Assembly (NCBI RefSeq): GCF_001595965.1
Contig: NZ_LOJI01000001.1
Location: forward strand, 402,178-466,177
From: Polynucleobacter yangtzensis
GTDB lineage: Bacteria > Pseudomonadota > Gammaproteobacteria > Burkholderiales > Burkholderiaceae
DNA length: 64,000 nucleotides
Reading direction: 5' to 3'
Below the pieces are notes generated by a model. The model saw only the letters and a list, made by a program, of their open reading frames with translations, made no database searches and was not told the origin of the DNA. This document shows positions 36,726 to 48,156 of the stretch, piece after piece. Every line of letters begins with the position of its first letter. The first letter of the stretch is position 1. The translations under genes and the position numbers were made by a program.

Positions 36726-38272
36726 GGGTGGACTTGAAAATAGACACCAATCACTTGATTGACCACTTACACACACTAGCGAATTCCTCCGCAAAAGTGT
36801 GTGCGGATAGTCGCCAGATTCAGTCTGGCGATATCTTTTTTGCCTATCCGGTAGGTCATGGCAATGCATTGCGCGATGGACGTCAATTTATTCATGCTGC
36901 TTTAGAAAATGGTGCAGCAGCCGTGGTGTTTGATCCTGTGGGTATGGACAATCAATTTATAGATCACCCACAATGCTTCGCAGTTGAAAATCTTGCCGCA
37001 GGGGCGGGCCAGTTGTGCTCTCAGTGGTACGGAAACCCCAGTAAAGAATTGAGCATTATTGGTGTTACTGGCACCAATGGAAAAACAAGTATTACTCAGT
37101 GGCTTGCTCAGGCTTTAGATGCCAGCAATCATCGTACTGCGGTTTTAGGCACTTTAGGAACTGGATTTCCAGGTGCTTTAGTTCAAACTGGCTATACAAC
37201 TCCAGATGCTCCAAAGTTACAAACTCAACTAGCAGAGTTGCTCAGCGCAGGTGCAAAGCAAGTAGCCATGGAAGTATCTTCACACGCATTAGATCAATAT
37301 CGAATCGCCGGAACTGACTTAAATTGCGCGGTCTTCACCAATCTCACGCAAGATCATTTGGATTACCACGGCAGTATGGAAGAGTACGCCGAGGCGAAAG
37401 CTAAGTTATTTCAGCAGTCTGGACTTAAGCATGCGGTCATTAATTTGGATGACGCATTTGGTCGTGAGTTAGCTATGAATCTGTTGGCTAAAAATGATTT
37501 GAAAGTTTGGGCGTACGCCTTGTCGCCAGCAATATTTAAAGGTTTTGAAAAATTTGGTGACCGATTACACCGTATTTATGCAAAAGAGACTGCGTTGAGT
37601 GGTGCAGGCTACGATTCCACTTTTGTTTATGACAATGCGGGAAGTGCTCAATTGCACATCCCGTTATTGGGTGAATTTAATTTAAGTAATGCGCTTGCAG
37701 TATGGACGGTATTGCTTACTCAAGACATGAGCTGCGAGCTTGCAGCGCATAAAGTCAGTCAATTAAATCCGGTGCTTGGGCGTATGGAGTTAATTCAGAT
37801 TGGCAAGCCTCAAAAAACAGAAAGCTTATTGGCGGTTGTCGATTACGCACATACGCCAGATGCTTTAGAAAAAACTTTGCAGGCTTTGAGACCTATTGCA
37901 GATCAGCGTGGTGGAAACATTTGGTGTGTATTTGGCTGCGGTGGCGATAGAGATGCCGGAAAACGATCGCTAATGGGCGCTGTTGCAGAGCGTTATGCCG
38001 ATCAAATTTTGATTACTAGTGACAATCCACGCTCAGAGGATCCGCAAGCCATCATGCAGATGATTCGTGGCGGTCTAAAAGTGGATGCAAGAAATGTTCA
38101 GATGATTGCCGATCGTGCTGCTGCCATTATGGCGGCTGTGCGCAATGCGAATGCTCGCGATATTGTTTTGGTCGCTGGTAAGGGTCATGAAACTACCCAA
38201 GAAATCAATGGCAAGAAATTTGATTTCTCTGACCAAGAACATATTCGCTTGGCCGCAGGGGGTGGAATTTAA
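36722..38272 (+). CDS. murE: UDP-MurNAc-L-Ala-D-Glu:meso-DAP ligase
   Basis: This 516-residue ATP-dependent ligase adds meso-diaminopimelate to the peptidoglycan precursor. The P-loop is GVTGTNGKTS and the DAP-selecting motif is DNPRSEDP, as in Gram-negative enzymes. It overlaps ftsI by ATGA and murF by one base (TAATG). Confidence 0.97.
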   Translation: MRVDLKIDTNHLIDHLHTLANSSAKVCADSRQIQSGDIFFAYPVGHGNALRDGRQFIHAALENGAAAVVFDPVGMDNQFIDHPQCFAVENLAAGAGQLCSQWYGNPSKELSIIGVTGTNGKTSITQWLAQALDASNHRTAVLGTLGTGFPGALVQTGYTTPDAPKLQTQLAELLSAGAKQVAMEVSSHALDQYRIAGTDLNCAVFTNLTQDHLDYHGSMEEYAEAKAKLFQQSGLKHAVINLDDAFGRELAMNLLAKNDLKVWAYALSPAIFKGFEKFGDRLHRIYAKETALSGAGYDSTFVYDNAGSAQLHIPLLGEFNLSNALAVWTVLLTQDMSCELAAHKVSQLNPVLGRMELIQIGKPQKTESLLAVVDYAHTPDALEKTLQALRPIADQRGGNIWCVFGCGGDRDAGKRSLMGAVAERYADQILITSDNPRSEDPQAIMQMIRGGLKVDARNVQMIADRAAAIMAAVRNANARDIVLVAGKGHETTQEINGKKFDFSDQEHIRLAAGGGI

Positions 38273-39720
38273 TGTCCATCATGACAACGCTTGCTCAAGC
38301 CCAGGCTATGCTGCCTGGAAGTAAGTTAATTAATACCTCTGTAGAAACTGCTCAGGAGTTAGTTGTTTCTCGAGTGAGTACTGATAGTCGTCAGATAGTG
38401 CGTAACGAATTGTTTGTAGCTTTGGTTGGCGAGCGTTTTGACGCTCACGACTTCTTATCTGATGTTGCTAAAGCTGGAGCAGGTGCTGCGTTAATTAGTA
38501 GTCAAGATAAATGCCCGGCCGACTTGCCGGCAATTTGCGTTTCGAATACACGCGTTGGTTTAGCAAATTTAGCCAAAGCATGGCGCGCTAATCACCCCAT
38601 TCCTTTAGCTTTGGTTACTGGTAGCAATGGTAAGACCACAGTTAAGGAAATGATTGCTTCTATTTTCAAGGCTGCCGTTGGCGAGCAACATACCCTGGTG
38701 ACTAAAGGTAATTTGAACAACGATATTGGTTTGCCATTAACCCTATTAAAGTTACGCTCGACGGATCGTCTAGCAGTTGTTGAGCTTGGCATGAATCATC
38801 CGGGTGAGACGGCACAGTTGGCTGCTATTGCTCAAGCCAATATCGCATTAATTAATAACGCCCAGCGTGAGCATCAAGAGTTTATGGCAACAGTGGCTGC
38901 TGTAGCTGAAGAACACTCTGATGCAATTCGCGCTTTACCAAGTGATGGCATCGCTGTATTCCCAGCAGATTCTGAATTTGCAAATGTTTGGCGCCAGGCC
39001 GCTGGAGGTCGCAAGGTCATTGATTTTGTTTTGTCATCTGCACAGACTAAGGCATCGGCTGCAGTGACTGGAACCCTATTAAGCAATGGGTTAGTGCAGA
39101 TTAAAACTGAACAAGGCAGCATCGAGGTTCAGTTAAATACTTTGGGTAGCCATAATGTTCGCAATGCCCTAGCAGCAAGTGCGGTAGGAATTGCTGCTGG
39201 TGTAAGTCTTGAAAAAATTAAAGAGGGTCTCGAAGCTTTCTCGCCAGTCAATGGACGTATGCAAGCTAAGGCGATCGATTTAAATCGAACTCTCATTGAT
39301 GATAGCTATAACGCTAATCCTGATTCTGTAAGGGCGGCAATTGATGCTTTAAAGCAATCAGGAAATTTATCTTGGTTGATTTTGGGTGATATGGGTGAAG
39401 TTGGTAATCAAGGTCCAGAGTTTCATCGGGAAGTTGGCGCTTATGCTGCTGAACAAGGGGTTGCCAAGCTTTTTGCCTTAGGTGAGCAATGCCAATTCGC
39501 ACTCCAAGGATTTAATGAGGCTGGTAAAGGTGTTGCAACTTCAGCTCAGGCAAAACATTTTTCAGATATGGACAGTCTGATTGCGCAATTAAGAGATGCG
39601 CTTCATACCCAGTCCAGCGGCAGCAATCAGCATTTAAATATTTTGGTTAAAGGTTCACGGTTTATGCGCATGGAGCGTGTAGTGCAGGCCTTGTTAGAGG
39701 AGGCTAAAACATGCTCTTAA
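38272..39720 (+). CDS. murF: UDP-MurNAc-tripeptide:D-Ala-D-Ala ligase
   Basis: The 482-residue ligase adds the D-Ala-D-Ala dipeptide made by DdlB. It has the P-loop [12 protein letters not shown], the ELGMNHPGE block and [11 protein letters not shown]. It is a separate gene, not fused to murE. The end overlaps mraY by 10 bp. Confidence 0.97.
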   Translation: MSIMTTLAQAQAMLPGSKLINTSVETAQELVVSRVSTDSRQIVRNELFVALVGERFDAHDFLSDVAKAGAGAALISSQDKCPADLPAICVSNTRVGLANLAKAWRANHPIPLALVTGSNGKTTVKEMIASIFKAAVGEQHTLVTKGNLNNDIGLPLTLLKLRSTDRLAVVELGMNHPGETAQLAAIAQANIALINNAQREHQEFMATVAAVAEEHSDAIRALPSDGIAVFPADSEFANVWRQAAGGRKVIDFVLSSAQTKASAAVTGTLLSNGLVQIKTEQGSIEVQLNTLGSHNVRNALAASAVGIAAGVSLEKIKEGLEAFSPVNGRMQAKAIDLNRTLIDDSYNANPDSVRAAIDALKQSGNLSWLILGDMGEVGNQGPEFHREVGAYAAEQGVAKLFALGEQCQFALQGFNEAGKGVATSAQAKHFSDMDSLIAQLRDALHTQSSGSNQHLNILVKGSRFMRMERVVQALLEEAKTCS

Positions 39721-40880
39721 TGTTGGCGCAATGGTTGCAGGATGATTACGGATTTTTCCGAGTGTTCAACTACATCACTTTTAGAGCGGTGATGGCAACG
39801 GTGACTGCATTGTTAATTGGTTTGGCTGCCGGACCTTGGGTTATTCGCAAACTTACCGCTTTAAAGATGGGTCAGGCAGTAAGAACAGATGGACCGCAAA
39901 CGCATTTAGTGAAATCTGGCACTCCGACAATGGGTGGCGTCTTAATTTTGATTGGTATCTTTATTTCATGCATGCTGTGGGCGGATCTTAGCAATCGCTT
40001 TATTTGGATTGTGATGATTGTTACCTTTGGCTTTGGCTTGGTAGGTTGGGTGGATGATTACCGTAAAGTGGTCTACAAAGATCCTAAGGGTATGGCCTCT
40101 AAAGAGAAATTCTTTTGGCAAACTTTGATTGGTTTGTTTGCTGCAATCTACCTTGCGTTTTCTGTTTCCGAGGTCAATAACCTCAAAGTGCTGCAATTAT
40201 TCTATGAGTGGCTCAGAAGCGGTTTCGCTTTAGACCTGCCAGCAAAAACCGACTTGTTATTGCCGTTTATGAAGGAAGTGAGCTACCCATTAGGAATTAT
40301 GGGTTTCATTATTTTGAGTTACTTGGTAATTGTTGGTAGTAGTAACGCAGTCAACTTAACTGATGGCCTTGATGGTTTGGTCATCATGCCAGTCATTCTG
40401 GTGGGTGCTGCATTAGGTGCTTTTGCCTATGTGATGGGTAATGCGATTTATGCGAAGTACCTCCTCTTTCCATATATTCCAGGCGCGGGCGAGCTAATGA
40501 TTTTCTGTGGCGCTATGGGCGGTGCAGGATTAGCTTTCCTTTGGTACAACACCCATCCAGCTCAAGTATTTATGGGTGACGTAGGTGCGCTAGCTTTAGG
40601 CGGTGCACTCGGCACTATTGCGGTCATTGTTCGTCAAGAAATTGTGTTGTTTGTGATGGGCGGCATTTTTGTTGCAGAAACCCTTTCAGTCATGCTGCAA
40701 GTGTTTTGGTTCAAAGCAACTAAAAAACATTTTGGCGAGGGCCGTCGTATTTTTCGTATGGCGCCATTGCATCATCATTTTGAATTGGGTGGCTGGAAAG
40801 AAACACAAGTAGTTGTGCGCTTCTGGATCATTACGATTCTCTTAGTCTTAATTGGCTTATCTAGCTTGAAGTTACGGTGA
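39711..40880 (+). CDS. mraY: Phospho-MurNAc-pentapeptide translocase (lipid I synthase)
   Basis: This 389-residue, ten-helix membrane enzyme transfers phospho-MurNAc-pentapeptide to undecaprenyl phosphate. Signature blocks are [30 protein letters not shown] and [20 protein letters not shown] seven bases before the ATG at 39711 fixes the start; a second in-frame ATG at 39720 fits less well. Confidence 0.97.
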   Translation: MLLMLAQWLQDDYGFFRVFNYITFRAVMATVTALLIGLAAGPWVIRKLTALKMGQAVRTDGPQTHLVKSGTPTMGGVLILIGIFISCMLWADLSNRFIWIVMIVTFGFGLVGWVDDYRKVVYKDPKGMASKEKFFWQTLIGLFAAIYLAFSVSEVNNLKVLQLFYEWLRSGFALDLPAKTDLLLPFMKEVSYPLGIMGFIILSYLVIVGSSNAVNLTDGLDGLVIMPVILVGAALGAFAYVMGNAIYAKYLLFPYIPGAGELMIFCGAMGGAGLAFLWYNTHPAQVFMGDVGALALGGALGTIAVIVRQEIVLFVMGGIFVAETLSVMLQVFWFKATKKHFGEGRRIFRMAPLHHHFELGGWKETQVVVRFWIITILLVLIGLSSLKLR

Positions 40881-40893
40881 TCCAAAAGTAAAT

Positions 40894-42516
40894 ATGTTGA
40901 TTTTAGAAAATACCTTCGCTAATTCAGCTTTCATGAGTGATGAAGGCTATCAAGCGCCAAGCCGATTCCTCATTTTAGGTTTGGGTGAATCTGGTGTTGC
41001 AATGGCTAAGTGGTGCTTGCGTAATGGTGCAGAGGTGCGTCTCGCCGACACCCGTGAGCAATCATTATTAAGTGAGCGTCAGAATGCTTGGTTGCAAGAG
41101 CTTCACATTGCGGGTCTAAAAGATGCTTGTTTTGGACCTTTGAGTGATGACTTACTCAAAGGGATTGATGTGATTGGTATCAGCCCAGGGCTTTCTCCGG
41201 TGCAAGACCCAATTTATTCATTCTTGGTAAAAGCTGAGGAAGCTGAAATCGACGTGTGGAGCGAAATTGAATTTTTTGCTCGTGCAATTTCTGCTTTAGG
41301 TCGCATGGCTCAGGCACAAGAGTCTAGCTATGAGGCTGCGATATTGGCGGTCACTGGTACCAATGGCAAAACAACGACTACTGCGCTAACGGGTCAACTC
41401 TGTGAGCGCGCCGGCAAGAAAGTTGCTGTTGCGGGAAACATCAGTCCTGCCGCTTTAGAAAAATTAATGAGCTGCCTAGACTTGGCAGATCAAATTGTCG
41501 ACATGCCTGATGTTTGGGTGTTGGAGTTATCTAGTTTCCAGCTGGTTTATACCCACACCTTAAATGCAACTGCAGCAACTGTGTTGAATATTACCCAAGA
41601 CCATTTGGATTGGCATGGGGATATGCAGGCTTATGCAGACGCTAAGTCTAGAATATTTGGCGCCGATACAGTGTGCATCCTGAATCGTGATGACTCTCTT
41701 GTAATGGGCTTGCTTTCTGAAGAGCAGAAAACAGAGAAGTCTATTGTGACTTTTGGCTCTAATCGTCCAGATGAGCAAGGCGCATTTGGTATTGAGCATG
41801 ACTTGCGTGCTGGCGGCATTGATTGGCTGGTGTGGGCTGAAGTAGATGAGGATGTAGAGCCTAAGCCTAAGCGTCGTCGCAAGTCTGCGGTTGTTGAGGA
41901 TGATGAGCCATTACGATTGAAGCGCCTCATTCCAGCTGATGCATTAAGAATTCGTGGTCGTCACAACGCCTTAAATGCCTTGGCTGCGCTTGCGTTAGCA
42001 CGCGCTGCCAATTTGCCAATGAACTTGTTATTACATGGTTTGCGTGATTACCATGGCGAGCCTCATCGAGTACAAAGCATTGCGATTGTTAAAGACGTTG
42101 AGTATGTGGACGATAGTAAAGGCACTAATGTGGGTGCTACTGTTGCCGCATTAAATGGTTTGGGTAATAACGAATTAGGAAAACGCATTTGGTTAATTGC
42201 TGGTGGAGATGGTAAGGGGCAAGATTTCAGCCCACTTCGTGAACCAGCTTTGCGTTTTGTAAAGGGCGCCTTCGTGATTGGCAAAGATGGTGTTGCCATT
42301 GGCGAATCATTAGGCGCTGGAATACCTGTCACTAATTGTGGTGACTTAGTGACTGCAGTTCAGGCTGCAGCTGCGCAGGCAATATCTGGTGACATAGTGT
42401 TGTTATCTCCAGCTTGCGCTAGCTTAGATCAGTTCCGTGACTATAAAGAACGCGCTCAAGTATTTGCTGCAGAAGTCGAAGAGTTGGGAATGCGCTTTGA
42501 AGGGGTCCAGGCATGA
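40894..42516 (+). CDS. murD: UDP-MurNAc-L-Ala:D-Glu ligase with a charged insertion
   Basis: At 540 residues this is about 100 longer than E. coli MurD (438). GLGESGVAMAKW, the P-loop VTGTNGKTTTT (about 153-163), NITQDHLDWHG and VDDSKGTN are intact, so it should be active. Part of the extra length is an insertion at about 315-348 with a polybasic run (KPKRRRK, 324-330) followed by an acidic stretch; the rest is an N-terminal extension and small loops. The start is uncertain: ATG at 40933 is an alternative. It overlaps ftsW by 4 bp. Confidence 0.95.
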   Translation: MLILENTFANSAFMSDEGYQAPSRFLILGLGESGVAMAKWCLRNGAEVRLADTREQSLLSERQNAWLQELHIAGLKDACFGPLSDDLLKGIDVIGISPGLSPVQDPIYSFLVKAEEAEIDVWSEIEFFARAISALGRMAQAQESSYEAAILAVTGTNGKTTTTALTGQLCERAGKKVAVAGNISPAALEKLMSCLDLADQIVDMPDVWVLELSSFQLVYTHTLNATAATVLNITQDHLDWHGDMQAYADAKSRIFGADTVCILNRDDSLVMGLLSEEQKTEKSIVTFGSNRPDEQGAFGIEHDLRAGGIDWLVWAEVDEDVEPKPKRRRKSAVVEDDEPLRLKRLIPADALRIRGRHNALNALAALALARAANLPMNLLLHGLRDYHGEPHRVQSIAIVKDVEYVDDSKGTNVGATVAALNGLGNNELGKRIWLIAGGDGKGQDFSPLREPALRFVKGAFVIGKDGVAIGESLGAGIPVTNCGDLVTAVQAAAAQAISGDIVLLSPACASLDQFRDYKERAQVFAAEVEELGMRFEGVQA

Positions 42517-43784
42517 ACTTAAAAGAGAAATTCTTTCCTGAAAACCGTCTTGGATTAAATCGTTTCTGGAATTTTTCTAGAGGCGGAATCGATAACTTCC
42601 GTACTGGCTTGCGAGATGCGGTATCTGGCGTAGAACAAACTCGTTCACGCATGATGGAGTATGACCAGTTGCTTGTTTGGGCAATTTTGTCCCTCATGTT
42701 GATTGGTCTAGTGATGGTGTATTCAGCTTCTATTACTTTGGCTGATGGACCTAAGTATGCAAACTACAGTAGCAACTTTTTTTTGATCCGCCACATGATT
42801 TCTTTGGCAATTGCTATTGGAGTGGGTATTTGGGCTTTCAAGATTCCTACAAAGGTGTGGGATCGTTATTCACCAGTTATTTTTGGATTTACCGTTTTGC
42901 TGCTTATCGCTGTATTAATCCCTGGCGTAGGTAAAGGCGTGAATGGAGCTAAGCGCTGGATCCCCCTTGGCTTGATGAACTTTCAGCCTTCCGAGTTAAT
43001 GAAATTTGCTGCAGTGATTTTTGCGGCAAGCTATACGGTGCAACGCCAAGAGTATCTCCATTCTTTTGTGAAGGGCATGCTACCTATGGGTATTGCAGTT
43101 GCCTTGGTTGGTGGCCTGCTGATGGCTGAGCCGGATATGGGCGCATTCGTTGTGGTTGCATTGATTGCATTTGGCATTCTCTTTTTGGGTGGTATCAACG
43201 CTAAATTGTTCGGTGGTTTGATTGCGGTTGGTTTGATGAGCGGTGCAACGATGATTGCGCTCTCACCATTCCGTCGTGGACGTATGTTGGCATTTATGGA
43301 TCCATGGCAAGTAGATAACGCAGCCAATAAGGGATATCAATTAACCCATTCACTCATGGCTTTTGGACGTGGCGAGTGGTTTGGTACAGGTCTTGGCGGT
43401 AGCGTAGAAAAATTACATTACTTGCCTGAAGCCCATACCGATTTCATCATGGCAGTGATTGGTGAAGAGCTTGGTTTTGTTGGTGTCGTCGTGATGATCT
43501 TCTTGTTCTACTGGATCGTACGTCGCGCATTCTTAATCGGACGCACCGCATTGCAATTAGATCGTAGCTTTGCAGGACTTGCTGCTAAGGGTGTAGCTAT
43601 TTGGATTGGTTGGCAGGCCTTTATTAATATGGGTGTGAACCTTGGGCTGTTACCAACTAAAGGTTTGACTTTGCCATTGGTGAGTTATGGTGGTTCTGGT
43701 ATTTTGATGAATGCTGTTGCGATGGCAATGCTATTGCGCATTGATTTTGAAAATCGCATTCTGATGCGTGGAGGGAAGCTTTGA
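42513..43784 (+). CDS. ftsW: Septal peptidoglycan glycosyltransferase FtsW
   Basis: This 423-residue SEDS protein has about ten membrane helices. It shows [35 protein letters not shown] and PLVSYGGSG. It polymerises lipid II at the septum together with FtsI. A 50-residue cytoplasmic N-terminus precedes the first helix. It overlaps the murD stop and the murG start. Confidence 0.97.
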   Translation: MNLKEKFFPENRLGLNRFWNFSRGGIDNFRTGLRDAVSGVEQTRSRMMEYDQLLVWAILSLMLIGLVMVYSASITLADGPKYANYSSNFFLIRHMISLAIAIGVGIWAFKIPTKVWDRYSPVIFGFTVLLLIAVLIPGVGKGVNGAKRWIPLGLMNFQPSELMKFAAVIFAASYTVQRQEYLHSFVKGMLPMGIAVALVGGLLMAEPDMGAFVVVALIAFGILFLGGINAKLFGGLIAVGLMSGATMIALSPFRRGRMLAFMDPWQVDNAANKGYQLTHSLMAFGRGEWFGTGLGGSVEKLHYLPEAHTDFIMAVIGEELGFVGVVVMIFLFYWIVRRAFLIGRTALQLDRSFAGLAAKGVAIWIGWQAFINMGVNLGLLPTKGLTLPLVSYGGSGILMNAVAMAMLLRIDFENRILMRGGKL

Positions 43785-44854
43785 CAAAACCCTCAATTCT
43801 TGTGATGGCTGGTGGTACTGGTGGGCATATCTTCCCGGGCCTAGCTGTCGCTGAATACTTGCAGATTTGTGGTTGGAATGTCTCTTGGTTAGGTAATCAA
43901 GCGGGCATGGAATATCGCCTCGTGAAGTCTTGTGACTTTCCATTTGAGGCAGTTGATTTTGGTGGCTTGCGTGGAAAGGGTTTAAAGACCAAACTCATGT
44001 TGCCAATTAATTTGATGCGTGCATGCATTCAGAGTTGGAAAATCATGCGTCGCGTCAAGCCGAACGTTGTTTTAGGTATGGGTGGCTACATTACTTTCCC
44101 AGGCGGCTTAGTCAGTAAATTATTGAAGCGACCATTGGTTTTGCATGAAGCAAATTCAGTTGCTGGTAGCGCCAATATTGCGCTAAGCAAAATCGCCATG
44201 CGAACTTTGACTGGATTTCCCAATACGATGCCAAATGCAGAATGGGTTGGTAATCCGATTCGTGAAGAATTTGACCATATGCTCGCGCCAGCAGAGCGTT
44301 ATGAGCAGCGTCAAGGACCTTTATCTATTTTGGTTGTCGGCGGTAGCTTGGGAGCTGCAGCCTTAAATGAAAATATTCCAGCTGCTTTGGCGTTGATTCC
44401 AGTAGGGTCTCGTCCTAAGGTTATTCATCAAGCCGGCGATAAGCATTTAGCAGATCTGGAAAAGCGTTATGCCGATCTGGGTGTCGTGGCAGATATTCGT
44501 CCATTTATTGACGACATGCCAACTGCATACTCGCAGGCAGATTTAGTGATTTGTCGTTCTGGTGCGATGACTGTTTCTGAAATAGCCGCTTGCGGAGTTG
44601 CTTCTTGCCTTATTCCTTTCCCATTTGCGATTGATGATCATCAAACTGCTAATGCACAGTTTTTATCTAATGCAGATGCTGCAGTTTTATTGCCACAGCC
44701 CTTACTCAATCCGCAAGATTTAGCAATGATGATTCAAAGCTTAAGTCGTAAAGAATTAAAAGAAATGGCGCTGAGAGCCCATGCCTTGGCTAAACCAAAT
44801 GCGACCCAGCGAGTGGCTGAAGTGTGTGCAGACTGTGCGGGAGTAGGCAAATGA
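43781..44854 (+). CDS. murG: UDP-GlcNAc:lipid I GlcNAc transferase
   Basis: The 357-residue GT-B enzyme makes lipid II on the inner face of the membrane. It shows [36 protein letters not shown] and the donor site RSGAMTVSE. The start is a TTG at 43781, supported by GGAGGG seven bases upstream; the first ATG (43804) would delete the first beta strand. Its stop overlaps murC (ATGA). Confidence 0.96.
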   Translation: MTKPSILVMAGGTGGHIFPGLAVAEYLQICGWNVSWLGNQAGMEYRLVKSCDFPFEAVDFGGLRGKGLKTKLMLPINLMRACIQSWKIMRRVKPNVVLGMGGYITFPGGLVSKLLKRPLVLHEANSVAGSANIALSKIAMRTLTGFPNTMPNAEWVGNPIREEFDHMLAPAERYEQRQGPLSILVVGGSLGAAALNENIPAALALIPVGSRPKVIHQAGDKHLADLEKRYADLGVVADIRPFIDDMPTAYSQADLVICRSGAMTVSEIAACGVASCLIPFPFAIDDHQTANAQFLSNADAAVLLPQPLLNPQDLAMMIQSLSRKELKEMALRAHALAKPNATQRVAEVCADCAGVGK

Positions 44855-46287
44855 AGCATATTGTTCAGCAAATTCACTTTATCGGTATCGGTGGCGCTGG
44901 TATGAGCGGTATTGCTGAGGTGCTTTTGAACTTGGGATATCAGGTTTCAGGATCAGATCTTACTGAGGGTGCTGTTACTAAGCGCCTGAAGGAGTTGGGT
45001 GCCGTGATTCATATTGGTCATGACCCTAAAAATATTGGCACTGCTGAGGCAGTAGTCATTTCAACAGCAGTCGCTGGCAATAATCCCGAAGTCTTAGCTG
45101 CACGAGCAGCAAAAATCCCAGTTATTCAGCGCGCTGTGATGTTGGGTGAGTTAATGCGCCTAAAGCAGGGCATTGCGATTGCTGGTACCCATGGAAAAAC
45201 AACGACTACTAGTTTGGTCGCATCAGTTTTGGCTGAAGGCGGACTAGATCCCACATTCGTGATTGGCGGGAAACTCAATTCTGCAAACGCCAATGCGCGT
45301 TTAGGGCGTGGTGACTTCATCGTTGTTGAGGCCGATGAATCCGATGCTTCTTTCTTGCAATTATTTCCAGCAATGGAAGTCGTCACCAATATCGATGCAG
45401 ATCATATGGATACCTATCAGCACGATATGGCTCGCTTAAAGCAAGCATTTGTGCAGTTTATTCAGCGTATGCCTTTTTATGGTGTGGCAGTACTTTGTAT
45501 TGATGATGCAAATGTGCGCGACATTATTCCATTTGTATCCCAACCAGTATTACGCTATGGCTTATCTGAGGATGCCGATATCCGTGCAAGTAATGTGCGC
45601 GCAGATGGCACACAGATGCATTTCACAGTTGATCGTCGCACGGTGCGCAGACATGGCAATAAGCCTGGTCCACTCAATGTCACGCTGAACTTGCCTGGAT
45701 TACACAACGTTCGTAATGCCTTGGCTGCAATTGGTATCGCTACAGAGCTGGGTGTGGGCGATGAAGCAATCACAAAAGCACTTTCCGAATTTAGCGGTGT
45801 TGGTCGTCGCTTCCAGCGCTATGGAGATATTCCGTTGGTATCAGGTGGCAGCTTTACTTTGATTGATGATTACGGTCATCATCCAGTGGAAATGGCAGCA
45901 ACTTTAGCTGCCGCACGCGGCGCCTATCCAGATCGTCGTTTAGTTCTGGCGTTCCAGCCACATCGCTTTACTAGAACGCGTGATTGTTTTGGTGAATTTG
46001 TACAAGTCCTTAAAAGCTTTGATGCGTTGGTGTTGACTGATGTCTATCCAGCCGGTGAGGCAAAAATTCCAGGGGCAGATGGCAAGAGTTTGATGAAGGC
46101 TGCAATAACTGAAGATAAGAATTCAAAAGCCTTATTAAATTCAGCTGCAGTTGCTTACGCCGCAAATATTGCAGAGATGCCAGAAAAATTGAGTCAAGTT
46201 TTAAAAGATGGAGATGTATTAATTACGATGGGTGCAGGATCAATTTCTGCTTTGCCGCATACGTTAGCGGAGGCAAAGCATGTCTAA
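44851..46287 (+). CDS. murC: UDP-MurNAc:L-alanine ligase
   Basis: This 478-residue ligase starts stem-peptide assembly. [16 protein letters not shown] is the N-terminal nucleotide fold, [12 protein letters not shown] the P-loop, and [10 protein letters not shown] and QPHRFTRT the C-terminal blocks. ATG at 44851, overlapping the murG stop, gives the normal length. An open stretch nine codons upstream is not needed. Confidence 0.97.
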   Translation: MKHIVQQIHFIGIGGAGMSGIAEVLLNLGYQVSGSDLTEGAVTKRLKELGAVIHIGHDPKNIGTAEAVVISTAVAGNNPEVLAARAAKIPVIQRAVMLGELMRLKQGIAIAGTHGKTTTTSLVASVLAEGGLDPTFVIGGKLNSANANARLGRGDFIVVEADESDASFLQLFPAMEVVTNIDADHMDTYQHDMARLKQAFVQFIQRMPFYGVAVLCIDDANVRDIIPFVSQPVLRYGLSEDADIRASNVRADGTQMHFTVDRRTVRRHGNKPGPLNVTLNLPGLHNVRNALAAIGIATELGVGDEAITKALSEFSGVGRRFQRYGDIPLVSGGSFTLIDDYGHHPVEMAATLAAARGAYPDRRLVLAFQPHRFTRTRDCFGEFVQVLKSFDALVLTDVYPAGEAKIPGADGKSLMKAAITEDKNSKALLNSAAVAYAANIAEMPEKLSQVLKDGDVLITMGAGSISALPHTLAEAKHV

Positions 46288-47293
46288 AGTAGGTACTAAC
46301 TTGAGCTCTTGGGGCGATCGCGTTAAGGCTAGCTTAGCTAGTATGGACGTTAAGTCATTCGGTCGTGTCGGCGTATTGCTTGGCGGTAAATCTGGCGAGA
46401 GAGAAATTTCTCTTATGTCAGGCAATGGTGTGCTGGAAGCCTTGCGTTCTAAAGGCGTGGATGCCCACGCCTTTGATACTGGTTTGCGTTGCCCTACTGA
46501 ACTGGCTAAAGAAAAATTTGATCGTATTTTCATTTCGCTGCACGGTCGCTTTGGTGAGGATGGCACTATTCAAGGCTTGCTCGAATTACTTGACCTACCA
46601 TATACCGGCAGCGGAGTTTTGGCATCCGCTTTGGCGATCGACAAGATTGTCACCAAGCAAGTCTGGATTAGCAATGGACTAGCGACCCCTGAGTATGAAG
46701 AGTTGACTGCAACAAGTGATTGGAATGCTGTAGTTCAGCACTTAGGTTTGCCGCTAATTGTGAAGCCTGCGCATGAGGGATCTTCCTTGGGGATTACTAA
46801 GGTGAAATCAGTTGATGAGCTGCCGGCCGCTTACAAACTCGCCGCTGGTTTAGATAAAAAAGTGATTGCAGAGACCTGCATCATCGGCGACGAATTAACT
46901 TGCCCACTGGTTGGTTACGGTAAAACTGCCGAAGCATTGCCGGTGATCAAAATTATTCCTCCGCAAGCAAATTACGATTTTCATAATAAGTATTTCTCTG
47001 ATGAAACTCAGTACCTATGCCCAACAGGGCTTGCGCCAGAGGTGAATGCTGCCGTTCAGGAATTAGCCTTGGCAGCTTACAAGGCCTTGGGTTGCCGGAC
47101 TTGGGGTCGCGCTGATGTGATGCTGGAGCAAAAAACTGGCAAACCTTATTTGCTAGAAATGAATACTTCTCCAGGCATGACTTCTCATTCATTGGTGCCA
47201 ATGGCCGCTAAGGCCACAGGTATTGAGTATGCAGATTTGGTACTTTGGTTATTGGGCCAAACACTGCTGCAAAAAGAGGGTACTCATGCATGA
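46280..47293 (+). CDS. ddlB: D-alanine-D-alanine ligase
   Basis: The 337-residue ATP-grasp enzyme joins two D-Ala for MurF. It shows [39 protein letters not shown] and [13 protein letters not shown]. The N-terminus is about 30 residues longer than in E. coli DdlB. It overlaps murC by 8 bp and ftsQ by 4 bp. Confidence 0.97.
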   Translation: MSKVGTNLSSWGDRVKASLASMDVKSFGRVGVLLGGKSGEREISLMSGNGVLEALRSKGVDAHAFDTGLRCPTELAKEKFDRIFISLHGRFGEDGTIQGLLELLDLPYTGSGVLASALAIDKIVTKQVWISNGLATPEYEELTATSDWNAVVQHLGLPLIVKPAHEGSSLGITKVKSVDELPAAYKLAAGLDKKVIAETCIIGDELTCPLVGYGKTAEALPVIKIIPPQANYDFHNKYFSDETQYLCPTGLAPEVNAAVQELALAAYKALGCRTWGRADVMLEQKTGKPYLLEMNTSPGMTSHSLVPMAAKATGIEYADLVLWLLGQTLLQKEGTHA

Positions 47294-48147
47294 GTAACTT
47301 CATGGACCGCTTCGGTGAAATTTTCTCTATGTTGATGGCTCCACTTTGGAATCACTCAGATCGCATGGAGAAGCTAAGTAGTTTCTTGATACGTTGCTTC
47401 ATAGTGATGCTATTAATTGGTATTTTGGTTTGGCTTAGTCAGCGTCCAGTATTTGCATTGAAGCAAATACAAATTGAGCCAGTTGCAGGACAAACGCTCA
47501 AACATATTAAGAAGCCTATCGTGAGGCAGCAGGTCCTAGAAACGGTACAGGGTAATTTCTTTAGTGTTCGTCTAGAGGATGTAAAGCGAGGCTTTGAGAG
47601 CATGCCTTGGGTTCGACATGCCAATGTACGCCGTGTCTGGCCCAATGGATTGGTCGTCAGTATTGAAGAGCAGAAACCATTCGGTACATGGGGTGGTGCT
47701 GAGAGTCACACGTTAATGAACACTCATGGGGAGTTATTTGCTGGACGAGTCTCTGAGGTAGGTGACGACATCCATCTGGTTGACTTCTCTGGCCCCGCAG
47801 ATTCAGGCAAGGAAGTGATGAGCCTTTATGAAAAAGCAAATAGCTGGTTTAAGCCTTGGGGTGCAGAAGTAACTAGTCTTGCCTTAACGGAGCGCTACGC
47901 ATGGAACGTCAGACTGTCAAATGGTATGAGAGTCGAGTTTGGACGTGATGAAGAAAGCTCCGATAAAAATTTAACTGAAGAACGTGTAGCGCGATTATTT
48001 AAATATTGGCCCCAAGTACAAGAGAAGTGGGCAAATCGAATTGATGCAATTGATTTGCGATATGCAAATGGTTTTGCGGTTCATCTTGCCTCTGCAAGTT
48101 TGAAGAAGAGTGATGTAGATGGCAAAAAAAGCGAGCTGAAGCAATGA
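47290..48147 (+). CDS. ftsQ: Cell division protein FtsQ
   Basis: The 285-residue bitopic protein has a short cytoplasmic part, one membrane helix (about 32-50), a POTRA domain (about 55-125, with [10 protein letters not shown] and [21 protein letters not shown]) and a beta domain. It scaffolds FtsB/FtsL at the septum. ATG at 47290 overlaps the ddlB stop; the frame is open 15 codons further upstream, but only within ddlB. Confidence 0.95.
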   Translation: MSNFMDRFGEIFSMLMAPLWNHSDRMEKLSSFLIRCFIVMLLIGILVWLSQRPVFALKQIQIEPVAGQTLKHIKKPIVRQQVLETVQGNFFSVRLEDVKRGFESMPWVRHANVRRVWPNGLVVSIEEQKPFGTWGGAESHTLMNTHGELFAGRVSEVGDDIHLVDFSGPADSGKEVMSLYEKANSWFKPWGAEVTSLALTERYAWNVRLSNGMRVEFGRDEESSDKNLTEERVARLFKYWPQVQEKWANRIDAIDLRYANGFAVHLASASLKKSDVDGKKSELKQ

Positions 48148-48156
48148 GGAATGGCA

